64,000 nt of DNA from Gammaproteobacteria bacterium (GTDB lineage Bacteria; Pseudomonadota; Gammaproteobacteria; Pseudomonadales; Azotimanducaceae): positions 165,635-229,634 of the forward strand of contig DUBB01000007.1 of NCBI GenBank assembly GCA_012960535.1. The letters run 5' to 3'. The position numbers and the translations under genes were made by a program. The notes under the pieces were generated by a model. That model was not told where the DNA came from. It ran no database searches and saw nothing but the letters and a program-made list of their open reading frames with translations. The first letter of the stretch is position 1; each line of letters opens with the position of its first letter. Below are positions 48,954 to 57,593 of this stretch, one piece after another.

Positions 48954-50048
48954 TCACACGCCCCCCGAACCACGATTCTGAGCTTGGCGCAGTTCCATTG
49001 CCTTCTGTTCGGGAGAGCCATCATTCAAGAACTGACCGGCCCCGGTTTCAACCCCGGCTAGAAATTTCTGTAATCCCGGAGCCCGCATCAGCGGAATTAT
49101 CTGGATAAAGCAGCGGTAATCACTTGTGTCAGAATCAGCGACTGGTGCTTGATGAACCGACAGGATATAAGGCTGCGGCGTATTCCAAAGCGCATCCAGG
49201 GCAGCCAGCATGATTTTTAGTCCCCTGGCCATAGACTCGACCGCGCCAGACGGGCAGTGCCTCAGATCTGAGAAATCAGATCGAGTCATGAGGTACATCT
49301 CGTAGGGCAGCCTGGCAAAATAAGGCACAAATCCCAGCCAGTGATCATCAGAGAATAAAATCCGACGACCATCTTCCTGTTCTGCACGCAGAATCTGGGA
49401 AAACAGATTCACATTATGCTGCTGTCGATATCGCTGAACCGCCGCCAGTTCCCGGCCTATGGTGTCCATGACAAAGGGCACACCATAAATCTGGCAATGG
49501 GGATGTGGGTTTGATACCCCGACCAATTCACCGCGATTTTCAAAGATGAAAACCGTCTTAATCTGCCTGTCCTGATACAACAAACGACTTTGTTCTACCC
49601 AACTGGCGATGACTGCTTGGATCTGCTGTACAGGCAACTGCCCTAACGCAGTCTGGTGATGACGGTCATAACACATGACACGACAGACACCAGAAGCAAT
49701 CGAGCTCTTGTAAAATGGAGCAGAAGGTCTGGGCTCAGGCGCCTGTATATCAAAAGAAGGATGGTCATTGTCAAATACAAAAATTTCTTCGTAATCTGGA
49801 TTGATCTCGCCTGATATACGCGTATTTCCCGGGCACAGATAACAGTCGGGATCATAGCTCGCAGCGGTGACAGGTTCTTTATTTGCTGCATTTGCTGCAT
49901 TTGCTGCATTTGCTGCATTTGCTGCATTTGCTGCATTTGCTGCATTTGCTGCATTTGCTACCGATCCTTTCCAGGGCCTAGCCCCTCGATGACTGGTAAT
50001 GGTAACCCATTGCTCTAATAGTGGATGCCAGCGATTTTCCCAGTCCAT
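48954..50048 (-). CDS. galT: galactose-1-phosphate uridylyltransferase GalT
   Basis: GalT exchanges UMP between UDP-glucose and galactose-1-phosphate in the Leloir pathway. It has the zinc ligands DCYLCPGN and the active-site NPHPHCQIYG (Cys in place of the Gly of E. coli, as in human GALT). FENRGELVGVSNPHPH is conserved. An unusual Ala-Ala-Asn repeat of about 25 residues, encoded by a 9-bp tandem repeat, sits after RPWKG in a loop before the zinc site. I chose the ATG at 50048 (GAGG 6 nt upstream) over a GTG at 50066. galK and galE are not in the window. Confidence 0.94.
   Translation of the reverse strand: MDWENRWHPLLEQWVTITSHRGARPWKGSVANAANAANAANAANAANAANAANAANKEPVTAASYDPDCYLCPGNTRISGEINPDYEEIFVFDNDHPSFDIQAPEPRPSAPFYKSSIASGVCRVMCYDRHHQTALGQLPVQQIQAVIASWVEQSRLLYQDRQIKTVFIFENRGELVGVSNPHPHCQIYGVPFVMDTIGRELAAVQRYRQQHNVNLFSQILRAEQEDGRRILFSDDHWLGFVPYFARLPYEMYLMTRSDFSDLRHCPSGAVESMARGLKIMLAALDALWNTPQPYILSVHQAPVADSDTSDYRCFIQIIPLMRAPGLQKFLAGVETGAGQFLNDGSPEQKAMELRQAQNRGSGGV
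49882..49959. repeat. 9-bp perfect tandem repeat inside galT
   Basis: Eight perfect TTTGCTGCA units (49882-49953) and a 6-bp partial unit make up the array. In the galT frame each unit encodes Ala-Ala-Asn. Units are identical, which suggests recent expansion, and because the unit length is a multiple of three the copy number can change without breaking the gene. Confidence 0.97.
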
Positions 50049-50105
50049 CAGATACCTCGTTGACACAGTAATTGCGAATCAGGATGCTGTGAATAAAACA
50101 GAATT

Positions 50106-51725
50106 CTATGAATTCAATTCATCGAGGTAGTCACTGTGCTGCATCAGGGCATAATGGTAAGCCTCTGTCAGGGCCAGCCAACTTGCCTTGATTATATCTA
50201 CGTTGACACCAATGGTGCCGAAACTTTCACCTTCAAATTGATGCTCAAGAAAAACCCTCACCTTGGCAGCCGTTTCTTCTGTTGAATTCACTACCCGAAC
50301 GGTGTAGTCGCTCAGATGTAGATCTTGTACCACCGGGTAGTCCACTTGCAAAGCCTTACGCAAGGCCTGGTTTAGGGCATCAATTGGGCCATTGCCTTCA
50401 GCGGCGCACAGTGTTTCGCTGCCGTTAATGCGGATTTTAACTGAAGCCTCAATAGTTCCATCCAAATCCGAATCAGCCTGATCAGCTACTAATTCATTAC
50501 TCGGCGAATAAATTCTGTAAAAAATGGTTTCAAAGCAAGGCTGATATCTACCGATGTGTCGACGTACCAACAAGTCAAAACTTCCATCTGCATTTTCATA
50601 AGAGTAACCCGCGTGTTCCTTCTCCTGGACCTCTCCCAGTATTGCCTGGCTTACTTCCTTGCCCTCAAGTTGCGGATATCGATTCGCTAGCTTGGCCCTC
50701 AAATTCGAGCCCCCGGAAAGCTCACTGATGAGAATTTTTCGACTATTACCAACGACTTCGGGTGGAATATGCTCATAGGTTTCTGGATTCCGCAGAACAG
50801 CAGACACATGTACACCCCCTTTATGTGCAAACGCCGAATTTCCGACAAATGGCTGGACTGATGGTCCATCCATGGCCAGAATTTCCCAGACTTTTTTGGA
50901 GATCAATTTCAACCCGCTGATGCGCCCTTCAGGCAAGCATCGATAACCTAGCTTCAATTCCAGATTACCAATGACCGACGTTAAATCTACATTTCCGCAT
51001 CTTTCACCGATGCCATTGATCGTGCCATGAACCTGGACCGCACCAGCTTCAATGGCTTGGAGCGTATTAGCAACTGCCAGTCCACCATCATTGTGCACGT
51101 GAATTCCCAGCTGAACACCAGCAATACTGTTACGAACTGCTTCTACCGCTACTTTGACTTCGCTGGGTAATACGCCACCATTGGTATCACAGAGAATGAT
51201 CCGCTGTGCACCAGCATCAAAGGCAACCTGCAAAGAGGCCAGGGTGTAACCCGGGTCACTCTTAAAACCATCAAAAAAATGCTCTGCATCATAAAAAACC
51301 GGCTTTTTAGTGGTTTCAACAAGATACGCTATGGACCCTTCGATCATTTCCAGATTTCTATCGGCCGATATGCGCAGAGCCTGCTCCACATGAAGATCCC
51401 AGGATTTACCGAAAATACAGGTTACATCAGCGTCGGCCTGCACCAGTTTAGCAAGGAAAGCATCGTCCTCTGGGACGCTGTCGGCCCTGTGAGTAGAACC
51501 GAACGCAGTGATCTTGGCATGGCTGAAGTCCATGTCCTTTACTGAAACAAAAAAATCATCATCCTTAGGGTTCGAACCTGGCCAGCCACCTTCTATGAAA
51601 TCAACCCCTAACGCATCCAGAACCACGGCAATATCCAACTTATTGCGCAGGCTCAGATTAACGCCTTCGCCCTGATTACCATCTCGAAGTGTCGTATCGT
51701 AAATTTCAATTTTCTGCTGAGACAT
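50106..51725 (-). CDS. cimA: citramalate synthase CimA
   Basis: CimA condenses acetyl-CoA and pyruvate to (R)-citramalate, a threonine-independent route to 2-oxobutyrate and isoleucine. The 539-aa protein starts IEIYDTTLRDGNQGEGVNLSL, has the metal-binding GIHVHNDGGLAVANTL and a C-terminal LeuA-type regulatory domain (residues 410-535). Residue patterns and length fit the CimA (TIGR00977-type) family rather than LeuA or homocitrate synthase. It follows leuD by 12 nt, which supports a citramalate pathway role using LeuCD. Confidence 0.93.
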   Translation of the reverse strand: MSQQKIEIYDTTLRDGNQGEGVNLSLRNKLDIAVVLDALGVDFIEGGWPGSNPKDDDFFVSVKDMDFSHAKITAFGSTHRADSVPEDDAFLAKLVQADADVTCIFGKSWDLHVEQALRISADRNLEMIEGSIAYLVETTKKPVFYDAEHFFDGFKSDPGYTLASLQVAFDAGAQRIILCDTNGGVLPSEVKVAVEAVRNSIAGVQLGIHVHNDGGLAVANTLQAIEAGAVQVHGTINGIGERCGNVDLTSVIGNLELKLGYRCLPEGRISGLKLISKKVWEILAMDGPSVQPFVGNSAFAHKGGVHVSAVLRNPETYEHIPPEVVGNSRKILISELSGGSNLRAKLANRYPQLEGKEVSQAILGEVQEKEHAGYSYENADGSFDLLVRRHIGRYQPCFETIFYRIYSPSNELVADQADSDLDGTIEASVKIRINGSETLCAAEGNGPIDALNQALRKALQVDYPVVQDLHLSDYTVRVVNSTEETAAKVRVFLEHQFEGESFGTIGVNVDIIKASWLALTEAYHYALMQHSDYLDELNS

Positions 51726-51737
51726 ATCTGGGACTTC

Positions 51738-52322
51738 CTAGGCAAGTCGTGCAGCAACCAGTGAAACTGCCTCTGCATTTTGCATCAGTTCATCCAGCGG
51801 GTCATAACTTGCTGACAAAAATGCCTCTCGAACGCTCTCTTTCATGGTGAAATCAAAAGTCTGATTGAGCATGATGATCTGCATGGTTTCAATGTCGAAG
51901 AACATCTCCTCCTGAGGGTTATCCTGAACCAGATCTGCTAATGCAGATCGCGCATCCTTAGCCATTATCAGGCAGGGGATGCCCAGCGTAGTGCAATTAC
52001 CATGGAATATTTCTGCGAAAGATTCGGCAATAACAGCTTTAAAGCCGAATTTTTGAATAGCCTGGGGCGCGTGTTCCCGGCTCGAGCCGCAACCAAAGTT
52101 AGCGTCCGAGATAATAAATTCCGCACCCTGAAACTGCGGCATATCAAGCACATGCCCTTTAGACTCCCCTGAATCGTGAAATCGTTCATCATAAAACAGG
52201 GCCGGGCCTAACTCATCAAAAGTCACACATTTCAGATAACGAGCCGGGATAATTCGGTCGGTATCAATATCATTGCCCTGAACATAGATACCCCGGCCCG
52301 ACATTTTAGTAATCTTGCTCAT
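51738..52322 (-). CDS. leuD: 3-isopropylmalate dehydratase small subunit LeuD
   Basis: This 194-aa swivel-domain subunit has the substrate motif [13 protein letters not shown] and the PARYLK motif near the N-terminus. With LeuC it isomerises 2- to 3-isopropylmalate and, in CimA-containing organisms, citramalate to beta-methylmalate. It overlaps leuC by 4 nt. leuB does not follow; cimA does. Confidence 0.97.
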   Translation of the reverse strand: MSKITKMSGRGIYVQGNDIDTDRIIPARYLKCVTFDELGPALFYDERFHDSGESKGHVLDMPQFQGAEFIISDANFGCGSSREHAPQAIQKFGFKAVIAESFAEIFHGNCTTLGIPCLIMAKDARSALADLVQDNPQEEMFFDIETMQIIMLNQTFDFTMKESVREAFLSASYDPLDELMQNAEAVSLVAARLA

Positions 52323-53737
52323 TTGACCGTCCCGAGATTGAATGTAGTCCTGACATCACTGACCTTTCCCTCAATTGCAGCTGCGGCCACCATCGCTGGA
52401 CTCATCAGAATGGTTCTTCCTGTGGAAGAACCTTGCCTGCCAATAAAATTTCGATTGGAACTTGACGCACAAACTTGATCTCCAACCAGCTTATCCGGAT
52501 TCATTGCCAGACACATGGAACAGCCTGGCAATCGCCACTCAAAACCGGCAGCTTCGAATATCTCAGGCAAACCCAGTTGTCTGGCTTCTAGATCAACCTG
52601 TTCAGAACCGGGCACAGCGAGTGCCCGCACATGCCCGGCTACCTTGCGCCCTTTTATATACTCAGCAACCTCTTTAAAGTCACTGAGTCTTCCATTAGTA
52701 CAACTTCCCAGAAAAGCAACATCGATACGCACACCATCGATGGGTTGATTAGCCTGTAGCTGCATGTAAGCCAGCGCATCCGATATCAAATTTCTGTCGA
52801 GACCGGATACCGCTTCTGGGTCTGGAACCAATTCCGTTATTGATATCGCCTGGCCTGGTGTCACACCCCAGGTCACGGTAGGTTGAATTGAATCACCTTG
52901 AATCAAGATTTCATCATCGAACGCAGCATCTGCATCGCTGCGATAGGAAAGCCACTTTTCTGCTGCTGCCTCAAATTCCTTACCAACCGGTACTCGTTCT
53001 CGGCCTCGTAAATACTCTATGGTCACGTCATCAGGACAGATATAACCACATCGAGCGCCACCTTCGATACTCATATTACAGACCGTCATGCGCTCTTCCA
53101 TGGACATGGCTTCAATAACCTCGCCTGCATATTCGTAGGCATAACCAACACCCCCATTGACGCCCAGGGTACGAATAATATGAAGCGTCACATCCTTCGC
53201 TGTAACACCGGCAGACAAACTTCCTTCAATCCGTATTCTTCGCACTTTAAGCGGATCCATGGCCAGTGTCTGGCTGGCAAGGACATCTCTTACCTGGCTG
53301 GTGCCAATACCGAGTGCGATACAACCAAAAGCGCCATGAGTCGAGGTATGACTATCGCCACAACAGATGGTCATACCCGGCTGGGTAAGTCCAAGCTCAG
53401 GTCCCACCACATGAACAATGCCCTGCCGCCCTGAGTTTGGGGCAAAAAATTCAATGCCATTGTCGCTGCTGGCATCGCTTAACACCTGAATCATCTTCTC
53501 CGCCATATCATCCTTGAGAGGCCGGGATTGATCCGTTGTGGGAATAATATGGTCCACAGTGGCAAAAGTACGCTCAGCATAAGCCACCCGCAGGCCTTTA
53601 TCCCTTAGCATTCCAAATGCCTGTGGACTGGTGACTTCATGGATCAGATGCAGGCCAATAAAAAGCTGAAATTGTCCGCTGGCGAGTTGCCCGACAACAT
53701 GGTTTTCCCAGATCTTTTGGTATAAATTGTTTCCCAC
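52319..53737 (-). CDS. leuC: 3-isopropylmalate dehydratase large subunit LeuC
   Basis: This 472-aa aconitase-family subunit has the [4Fe-4S] cysteines in [11 protein letters not shown] and [13 protein letters not shown], and the [12 protein letters not shown] motif. The start is [16 protein letters not shown], typical for LeuC. It is first in the leuC-leuD-cimA set and diverges from the GNAT gene across a 107-bp gap in which I saw no clear operator. Confidence 0.97.
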   Translation of the reverse strand: MGNNLYQKIWENHVVGQLASGQFQLFIGLHLIHEVTSPQAFGMLRDKGLRVAYAERTFATVDHIIPTTDQSRPLKDDMAEKMIQVLSDASSDNGIEFFAPNSGRQGIVHVVGPELGLTQPGMTICCGDSHTSTHGAFGCIALGIGTSQVRDVLASQTLAMDPLKVRRIRIEGSLSAGVTAKDVTLHIIRTLGVNGGVGYAYEYAGEVIEAMSMEERMTVCNMSIEGGARCGYICPDDVTIEYLRGRERVPVGKEFEAAAEKWLSYRSDADAAFDDEILIQGDSIQPTVTWGVTPGQAISITELVPDPEAVSGLDRNLISDALAYMQLQANQPIDGVRIDVAFLGSCTNGRLSDFKEVAEYIKGRKVAGHVRALAVPGSEQVDLEARQLGLPEIFEAAGFEWRLPGCSMCLAMNPDKLVGDQVCASSSNRNFIGRQGSSTGRTILMSPAMVAAAAIEGKVSDVRTTFNLGTVK

Positions 53738-53844
53738 GACTTTAACTACCCTTTTTGCGAAGCGGCAAGTTTAACATGAACTGCGGGATATCCTAGGTTG
53801 CAGATAACTCAAAACTTCATCTTCACACCAAGCAAGCCTTTGTT

Positions 53845-54405
53845 ATGAATAGCCAGTCAAATCCGCCAGAAACTTTTGAAACAAAACGCCTGCTGGTCCG
53901 GGCCCTTACCCCTGAAGACGACATCCTCATCAATGAGGCTGTTCAAGCATCACACAGCGAGCTATGCCAATTTATGACCTGGTGCCACCCGGCCTATGGC
54001 TTAAAAGATGCGACAGCCTGGATCCAGCAGGCAATCAGTAAATGGCAAACAGCGGAGCATTTCACCTTTGCCATAATTGAAAAATTATCGGGGAAACTCA
54101 TAGGTAGCGTGGGCCTGAATATAATTGACAAGCCAGACACGGCTAACCTGGGCTACTGGATCCACTCAGCGTACTGTGGCCGCGGTTACGCCAGCGAAGC
54201 AGCTACCGGGCTGTTCAAGTATAGCGAAAAATTTCTAAGCTTTAAAAAACTCGAGGTTGTCATGTCGACACGCAACCCAGCCAGCCGCCAGGTGGCTATC
54301 AACGTAAAAGCAAAATTTGAAGGCCTAACCAGCCATAGATTGGTCAGCACGGACGAAAACCATGATGCTTTCGTATATGCTCTATACCCGGAGCCGCCAA
54401 AATAA
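53845..54405 (+). CDS. GNAT family N-acetyltransferase (RimJ/RimL-like)
   Basis: The 186-aa protein starts with ETKRLLVRALTPEDD, the usual start of RimJ/RimL-type acetyltransferases acting on protein N-termini or small molecules. The acetyl-CoA-binding region is around GYWIHSAYCGRGYASEAATGL, and NPASRQVAINVKAKFEG follows. The substrate is unknown. It lies 15 nt before the aldehyde dehydrogenase gene, so the two may be co-transcribed. Confidence 0.88.
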   Translation: MNSQSNPPETFETKRLLVRALTPEDDILINEAVQASHSELCQFMTWCHPAYGLKDATAWIQQAISKWQTAEHFTFAIIEKLSGKLIGSVGLNIIDKPDTANLGYWIHSAYCGRGYASEAATGLFKYSEKFLSFKKLEVVMSTRNPASRQVAINVKAKFEGLTSHRLVSTDENHDAFVYALYPEPPK

Positions 54406-54420
54406 AAAAGGAAACCAGCT

Positions 54421-55833
54421 ATGCAGGAATCTAGCCAAAGTAGTAACGATACGATGAGCAAAACCCTGGAACTGCAGAAGGCCGCACATATCGCTGCTGG
54501 CGCAGTCCCGGCGGAGGTTAGAATTGACCGCTTGAAAAGAGCCATTAACGTGCTAGAGAACAACTCCAGCGAGTTCTGCGAGGCTATGTCAGAGGACTTC
54601 GGTAATCGGAGTATGCAGCAATCCAAACTCACTGATATCGACGGCGCTATAGGGCCGCTCAAGCATGCCATCAAGCATCTGCGCCACTGGATGAGGCCGG
54701 AAAAGAGATCAACCACCTTCCCGTTTAATCTGCTTGGCGGCAGAAGCCACATTGAGTACCAGGCGCTGGGCGTAGTCGGTTGCATCAGTCCCTGGAATTT
54801 TCCGGTACAACTCACATTTTCGCCTCTTGCCGGCATCTTCGGTGCGGGTAATCGAACCATGATTAAACCATCAGAGTTTACCCCGATAACATCAGAACTA
54901 ATGAAGACAACGCTGGAGGCCGCATTCGACCGGGATGAGCTGGCTGTTTTCACCGGTGGCTCTGAAGTGGGTAGCAGCTTCAGCGGCCTGGCCTTTGATC
55001 ACCTGTTGTTCACCGGCGCAACCGCCATTGCCCGCCATGTAATGCGATCTGCAGCAGACAATCTGGTGCCGGTCACTTTAGAACTCGGCGGGAAATCCCC
55101 TGTGATAGTCGGACGCAGCGCTGATATGGCGCTGGCAGCCAGAAATGTCATGACGGGCAAAACCATGAATGCTGGACAGATCTGCCTGGCACCGGACTAT
55201 GTCATGCTGCCGGAGGAAAGCAGAGATGAATTTGTTGCCGCAGCCCAGGCTTCAATCGCCGACATGTACCCCCAGATAAAAGATAATCCTGATTACACTT
55301 CGGTCGTCAACGACCGTCATTTTGAGCGGCTTAACCACTATGTCAGCGACGCGGAGGAAAAGGGGGCCAAGGTGATAACAATCAACCCGGCTGAGGAAGA
55401 TTTCTCGCAACAGGAAAACCATAAGATCCCACCTACCCTGATTATCGACCCCACCGACGACATGCTGGTAATGCAGGAGGAAATATTCGGACCGATTCTA
55501 CCAATCAAGTCCTACCAGAGTGTCGATGAAACCATCGACTATGTAAACAATCACGATCGACCACTGGGTCTATACTATTTCGGCAAAAATGCACAGGAAG
55601 AAAAGGGTGTGTTGGAAAAAACGACTTCAGGTGGCGTTACCGTCAATGATGTCATCATGCACGTCGCCCAGGAAAACCTCCCATTTGGCGGCGTTGGTTC
55701 CAGCGGCATGGGCGCCTACCATGGCATCGATGGATTTAAGACTTTCAGCCACGCAAAATCAATCTACCGGCAGTCAGCAATCGTCTCCAAGCTGGTTGCA
55801 AAAATGGGCCCCCCTTACAAAAAAACGGGTTGA
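54421..55833 (+). CDS. coniferyl-aldehyde dehydrogenase-type aldehyde dehydrogenase
   Basis: This 470-aa NAD(P)-dependent aldehyde dehydrogenase has the proton-abstracting Glu in LELGGKSP, the catalytic Cys in NAGQICLAPDY and CISPWNFPVQLTFSPL. Its overall pattern (short class-3-like, MRPEKRSTTFPFNLLGGRSHIEYQ) matches the CalB group that oxidises coniferyl and other aromatic or long-chain aldehydes. The substrate here is inferred only from similarity. The end is complete (PPYKKTG). Confidence 0.88.
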   Translation: MQESSQSSNDTMSKTLELQKAAHIAAGAVPAEVRIDRLKRAINVLENNSSEFCEAMSEDFGNRSMQQSKLTDIDGAIGPLKHAIKHLRHWMRPEKRSTTFPFNLLGGRSHIEYQALGVVGCISPWNFPVQLTFSPLAGIFGAGNRTMIKPSEFTPITSELMKTTLEAAFDRDELAVFTGGSEVGSSFSGLAFDHLLFTGATAIARHVMRSAADNLVPVTLELGGKSPVIVGRSADMALAARNVMTGKTMNAGQICLAPDYVMLPEESRDEFVAAAQASIADMYPQIKDNPDYTSVVNDRHFERLNHYVSDAEEKGAKVITINPAEEDFSQQENHKIPPTLIIDPTDDMLVMQEEIFGPILPIKSYQSVDETIDYVNNHDRPLGLYYFGKNAQEEKGVLEKTTSGGVTVNDVIMHVAQENLPFGGVGSSGMGAYHGIDGFKTFSHAKSIYRQSAIVSKLVAKMGPPYKKTG

Positions 55834-56271
55834 GCAAATTCGAGCAGTGGGCAACTAACTGATTCGCGCCTATGCTGGGTCGTTGCCGTTCATATTATGG
55901 GTTTAAATTATTGATTCGAACTATCGTCTCGAACTATTCTCTCGAACTATAGGCTCGAACTATTCTCTCGAACTATGGGTTCAAACTTTACCCGAGCGCT
56001 GACAACCAACCAAGCGCCGCGCCTGCCAGCCGACTTCCGGGCCCATGCTGGCGACCCGCGGTGACCGCCCGTCTATAGCTAAACAAGCAAAGTATTCTCT
56101 GTTTGGACCCATGGGGAACCGCACGGCGACTCTTGCACGAGATTAAGCCCTGGCTAAATATCAGACCTGGGACTGCTGGCTTGAGCCGTCACCAACGTAA
56201 CCAAGGCTGCATCCACCTCATCAGGTCGACTACCACTGGAAATATCGGGCAGCCCATCAGCCTCTAGCGCA
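55834..56271. other. non-coding spacer with 13-bp repeat
   Basis: This 438-bp gap lies between the aldehyde dehydrogenase and crotonase genes (convergent). It holds the 13-bp array at 55912-55989, then GC-richer DNA without a convincing frame. On the minus strand a frame overlapping the crotonase end and stopping at 56154 reads ALEADGLPDISSGSRPDEV and looks faintly protein-like, but it has no start and no recognised homology. Confidence 0.5.
55912..55989. repeat. 13-bp tandem repeat, six units
   Basis: There are six consecutive 13-bp units sharing the core TCGAACTAT, starting at 55912, 55925, 55938, 55951, 55964 and 55977. Units 2 to 5 share nnnCTCGAACTAT and the outer two are degenerate. 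The array is non-coding, 79 bp after the aldehyde dehydrogenase stop. Confidence 0.9.
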
Positions 56272-57093
56272 TTAACGTCCAGTAAATTCGGGTTTGCGTT
56301 TTTCAATAAATGCCTGCACACCTTCCTTGAAGTCTTCGCTATGAAACATACCGCCCAAATGAACCATCAAATGATCTACAGCCGTGTCATAAGACTCCTC
56401 CAACCCCATTCGCATCATTCTTTTTGTCGTCTGTACAGCCATCGGCGCATTGTCTGCAATCTCTTCAGCCCACTGCATTGCAGTCGCCATTAATTCTTCG
56501 GCGGGCACAATGGTGTTTACCAGGCCTAACTCCAGGCACTCTTGTGCCCCTACCGTTCTGGCACGATAGTACAGTTCCGCCGCTTTGGCCCAGCCAATCA
56601 ATCTGGGTAACAACCAGGTACCGCCACTTTCAGGAACGACGTTTCGTTTTGCTGTCACAGCGGCCATCTTGGCATTATCTGCTGCTATGCGAATATCGCA
56701 AAGTAAAGCGACGTCCATGCCATAACCCGCGGCCGCTCCGTTTAAGGCACATATAATCGGAGTATCAATATTCCACATTACATTGATGGGCGCATCACGC
56801 AGATCAAATAGTTGACGGGGCGGGCGATTGCCGTCTGATGCCTGTTCGCCACCAATATTACCTTCACCGACGCCGATTAAGTCCAGGCCAGAACAGAATC
56901 CCCTTCCGGCACCGGTCAGGATAATACAGCGGATTTCCGGATCCTTATTGGCTTCTGTAACTTTAGCAGACAATTCACCCAGCATTTCTCGTGAAATTGC
57001 ATTCAATCTCTCTGGGCGATTTAGGGTCAGCACAGCGATTCTACCCCGCTGCTCCACAAGTAATTCCTCTGTTGTCGAAGCTGTTAAAGCCAT
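56272..57093 (-). CDS. enoyl-CoA hydratase/isomerase family protein (second copy)
   Basis: This 273-aa crotonase-fold protein has oxyanion-hole segments GRGFCSGLDLIGV and NGAAAGYGMDVALLCDIRI. Glu is present in KRNVVPESGGTWLLPRLIG, the position of an active-site acid in hydratases. It ends EKRKPEFTGR as usual. It is distinct from the copy at 43498 and is transcribed alone on the minus strand. The exact substrate is unknown. Confidence 0.88.
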   Translation of the reverse strand: MALTASTTEELLVEQRGRIAVLTLNRPERLNAISREMLGELSAKVTEANKDPEIRCIILTGAGRGFCSGLDLIGVGEGNIGGEQASDGNRPPRQLFDLRDAPINVMWNIDTPIICALNGAAAGYGMDVALLCDIRIAADNAKMAAVTAKRNVVPESGGTWLLPRLIGWAKAAELYYRARTVGAQECLELGLVNTIVPAEELMATAMQWAEEIADNAPMAVQTTKRMMRMGLEESYDTAVDHLMVHLGGMFHSEDFKEGVQAFIEKRKPEFTGR

Positions 57094-57593
57094 TCTAGGT
57101 ACTCCTATTTTGAAATTTTCATCGCCTTAACGATGCGCAAGATCTATAATCACAACCCTTAGCACGCCACCGCAGTGCCACCGGGGATGTGGGTAAACAG
57201 GCATAATATCCAGTTGCAAGGGCTTTGCATACACCCTGTTTGAAGCGCCTACAAATAATCTGGTTATAGGCCTTGTCTGTTGGACGCCTCCTTCAATAAA
57301 ACAGCTGCCTTTTAGACATCCCCTACAGCACTTAATTATTAAGCCCAATTATTAGTCCGTTCAGTAAGCCATTCAACGAGCCTTTCAGCACTCGATCCCC
57401 AGTCATGGATCGTACAAGCTGGCAGCTTCGATGCGCTAAACACTAATGGCACTCCAGTCTGATTTAAGGTATCTTTCGACACCTGACTAATTCCGCTGAT
57501 ATAGGCTAACTTGAATTATTATAGTATCTACAATCGACCAGACGTCCCATCTGTAATCGCTTTACCTCCAACTCTCTGCTGGCAAACCCAATC
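57094..57593. other. non-coding divergent spacer
   Basis: This 500-bp gap separates the crotonase gene from the DUF5916 gene. It contains three degenerate 12-bp units at 57360-57395 (TTCAnnnAGCCT-like). The open frames here are short and not protein-like. No RNA gene or clear promoter was recognised. Confidence 0.5.

Noticed and set aside
56154..56295. Minus-strand frame after the second crotonase gene, possibly a gene remnant
   Set aside because: No start codon, about 45 codons, no certain homology; probably chance.
57127..57348. 73-codon minus-strand frame in the 500-bp gap
   Set aside because: No ribosome site, Cys/Arg-rich composition of random frames, no family recognised.
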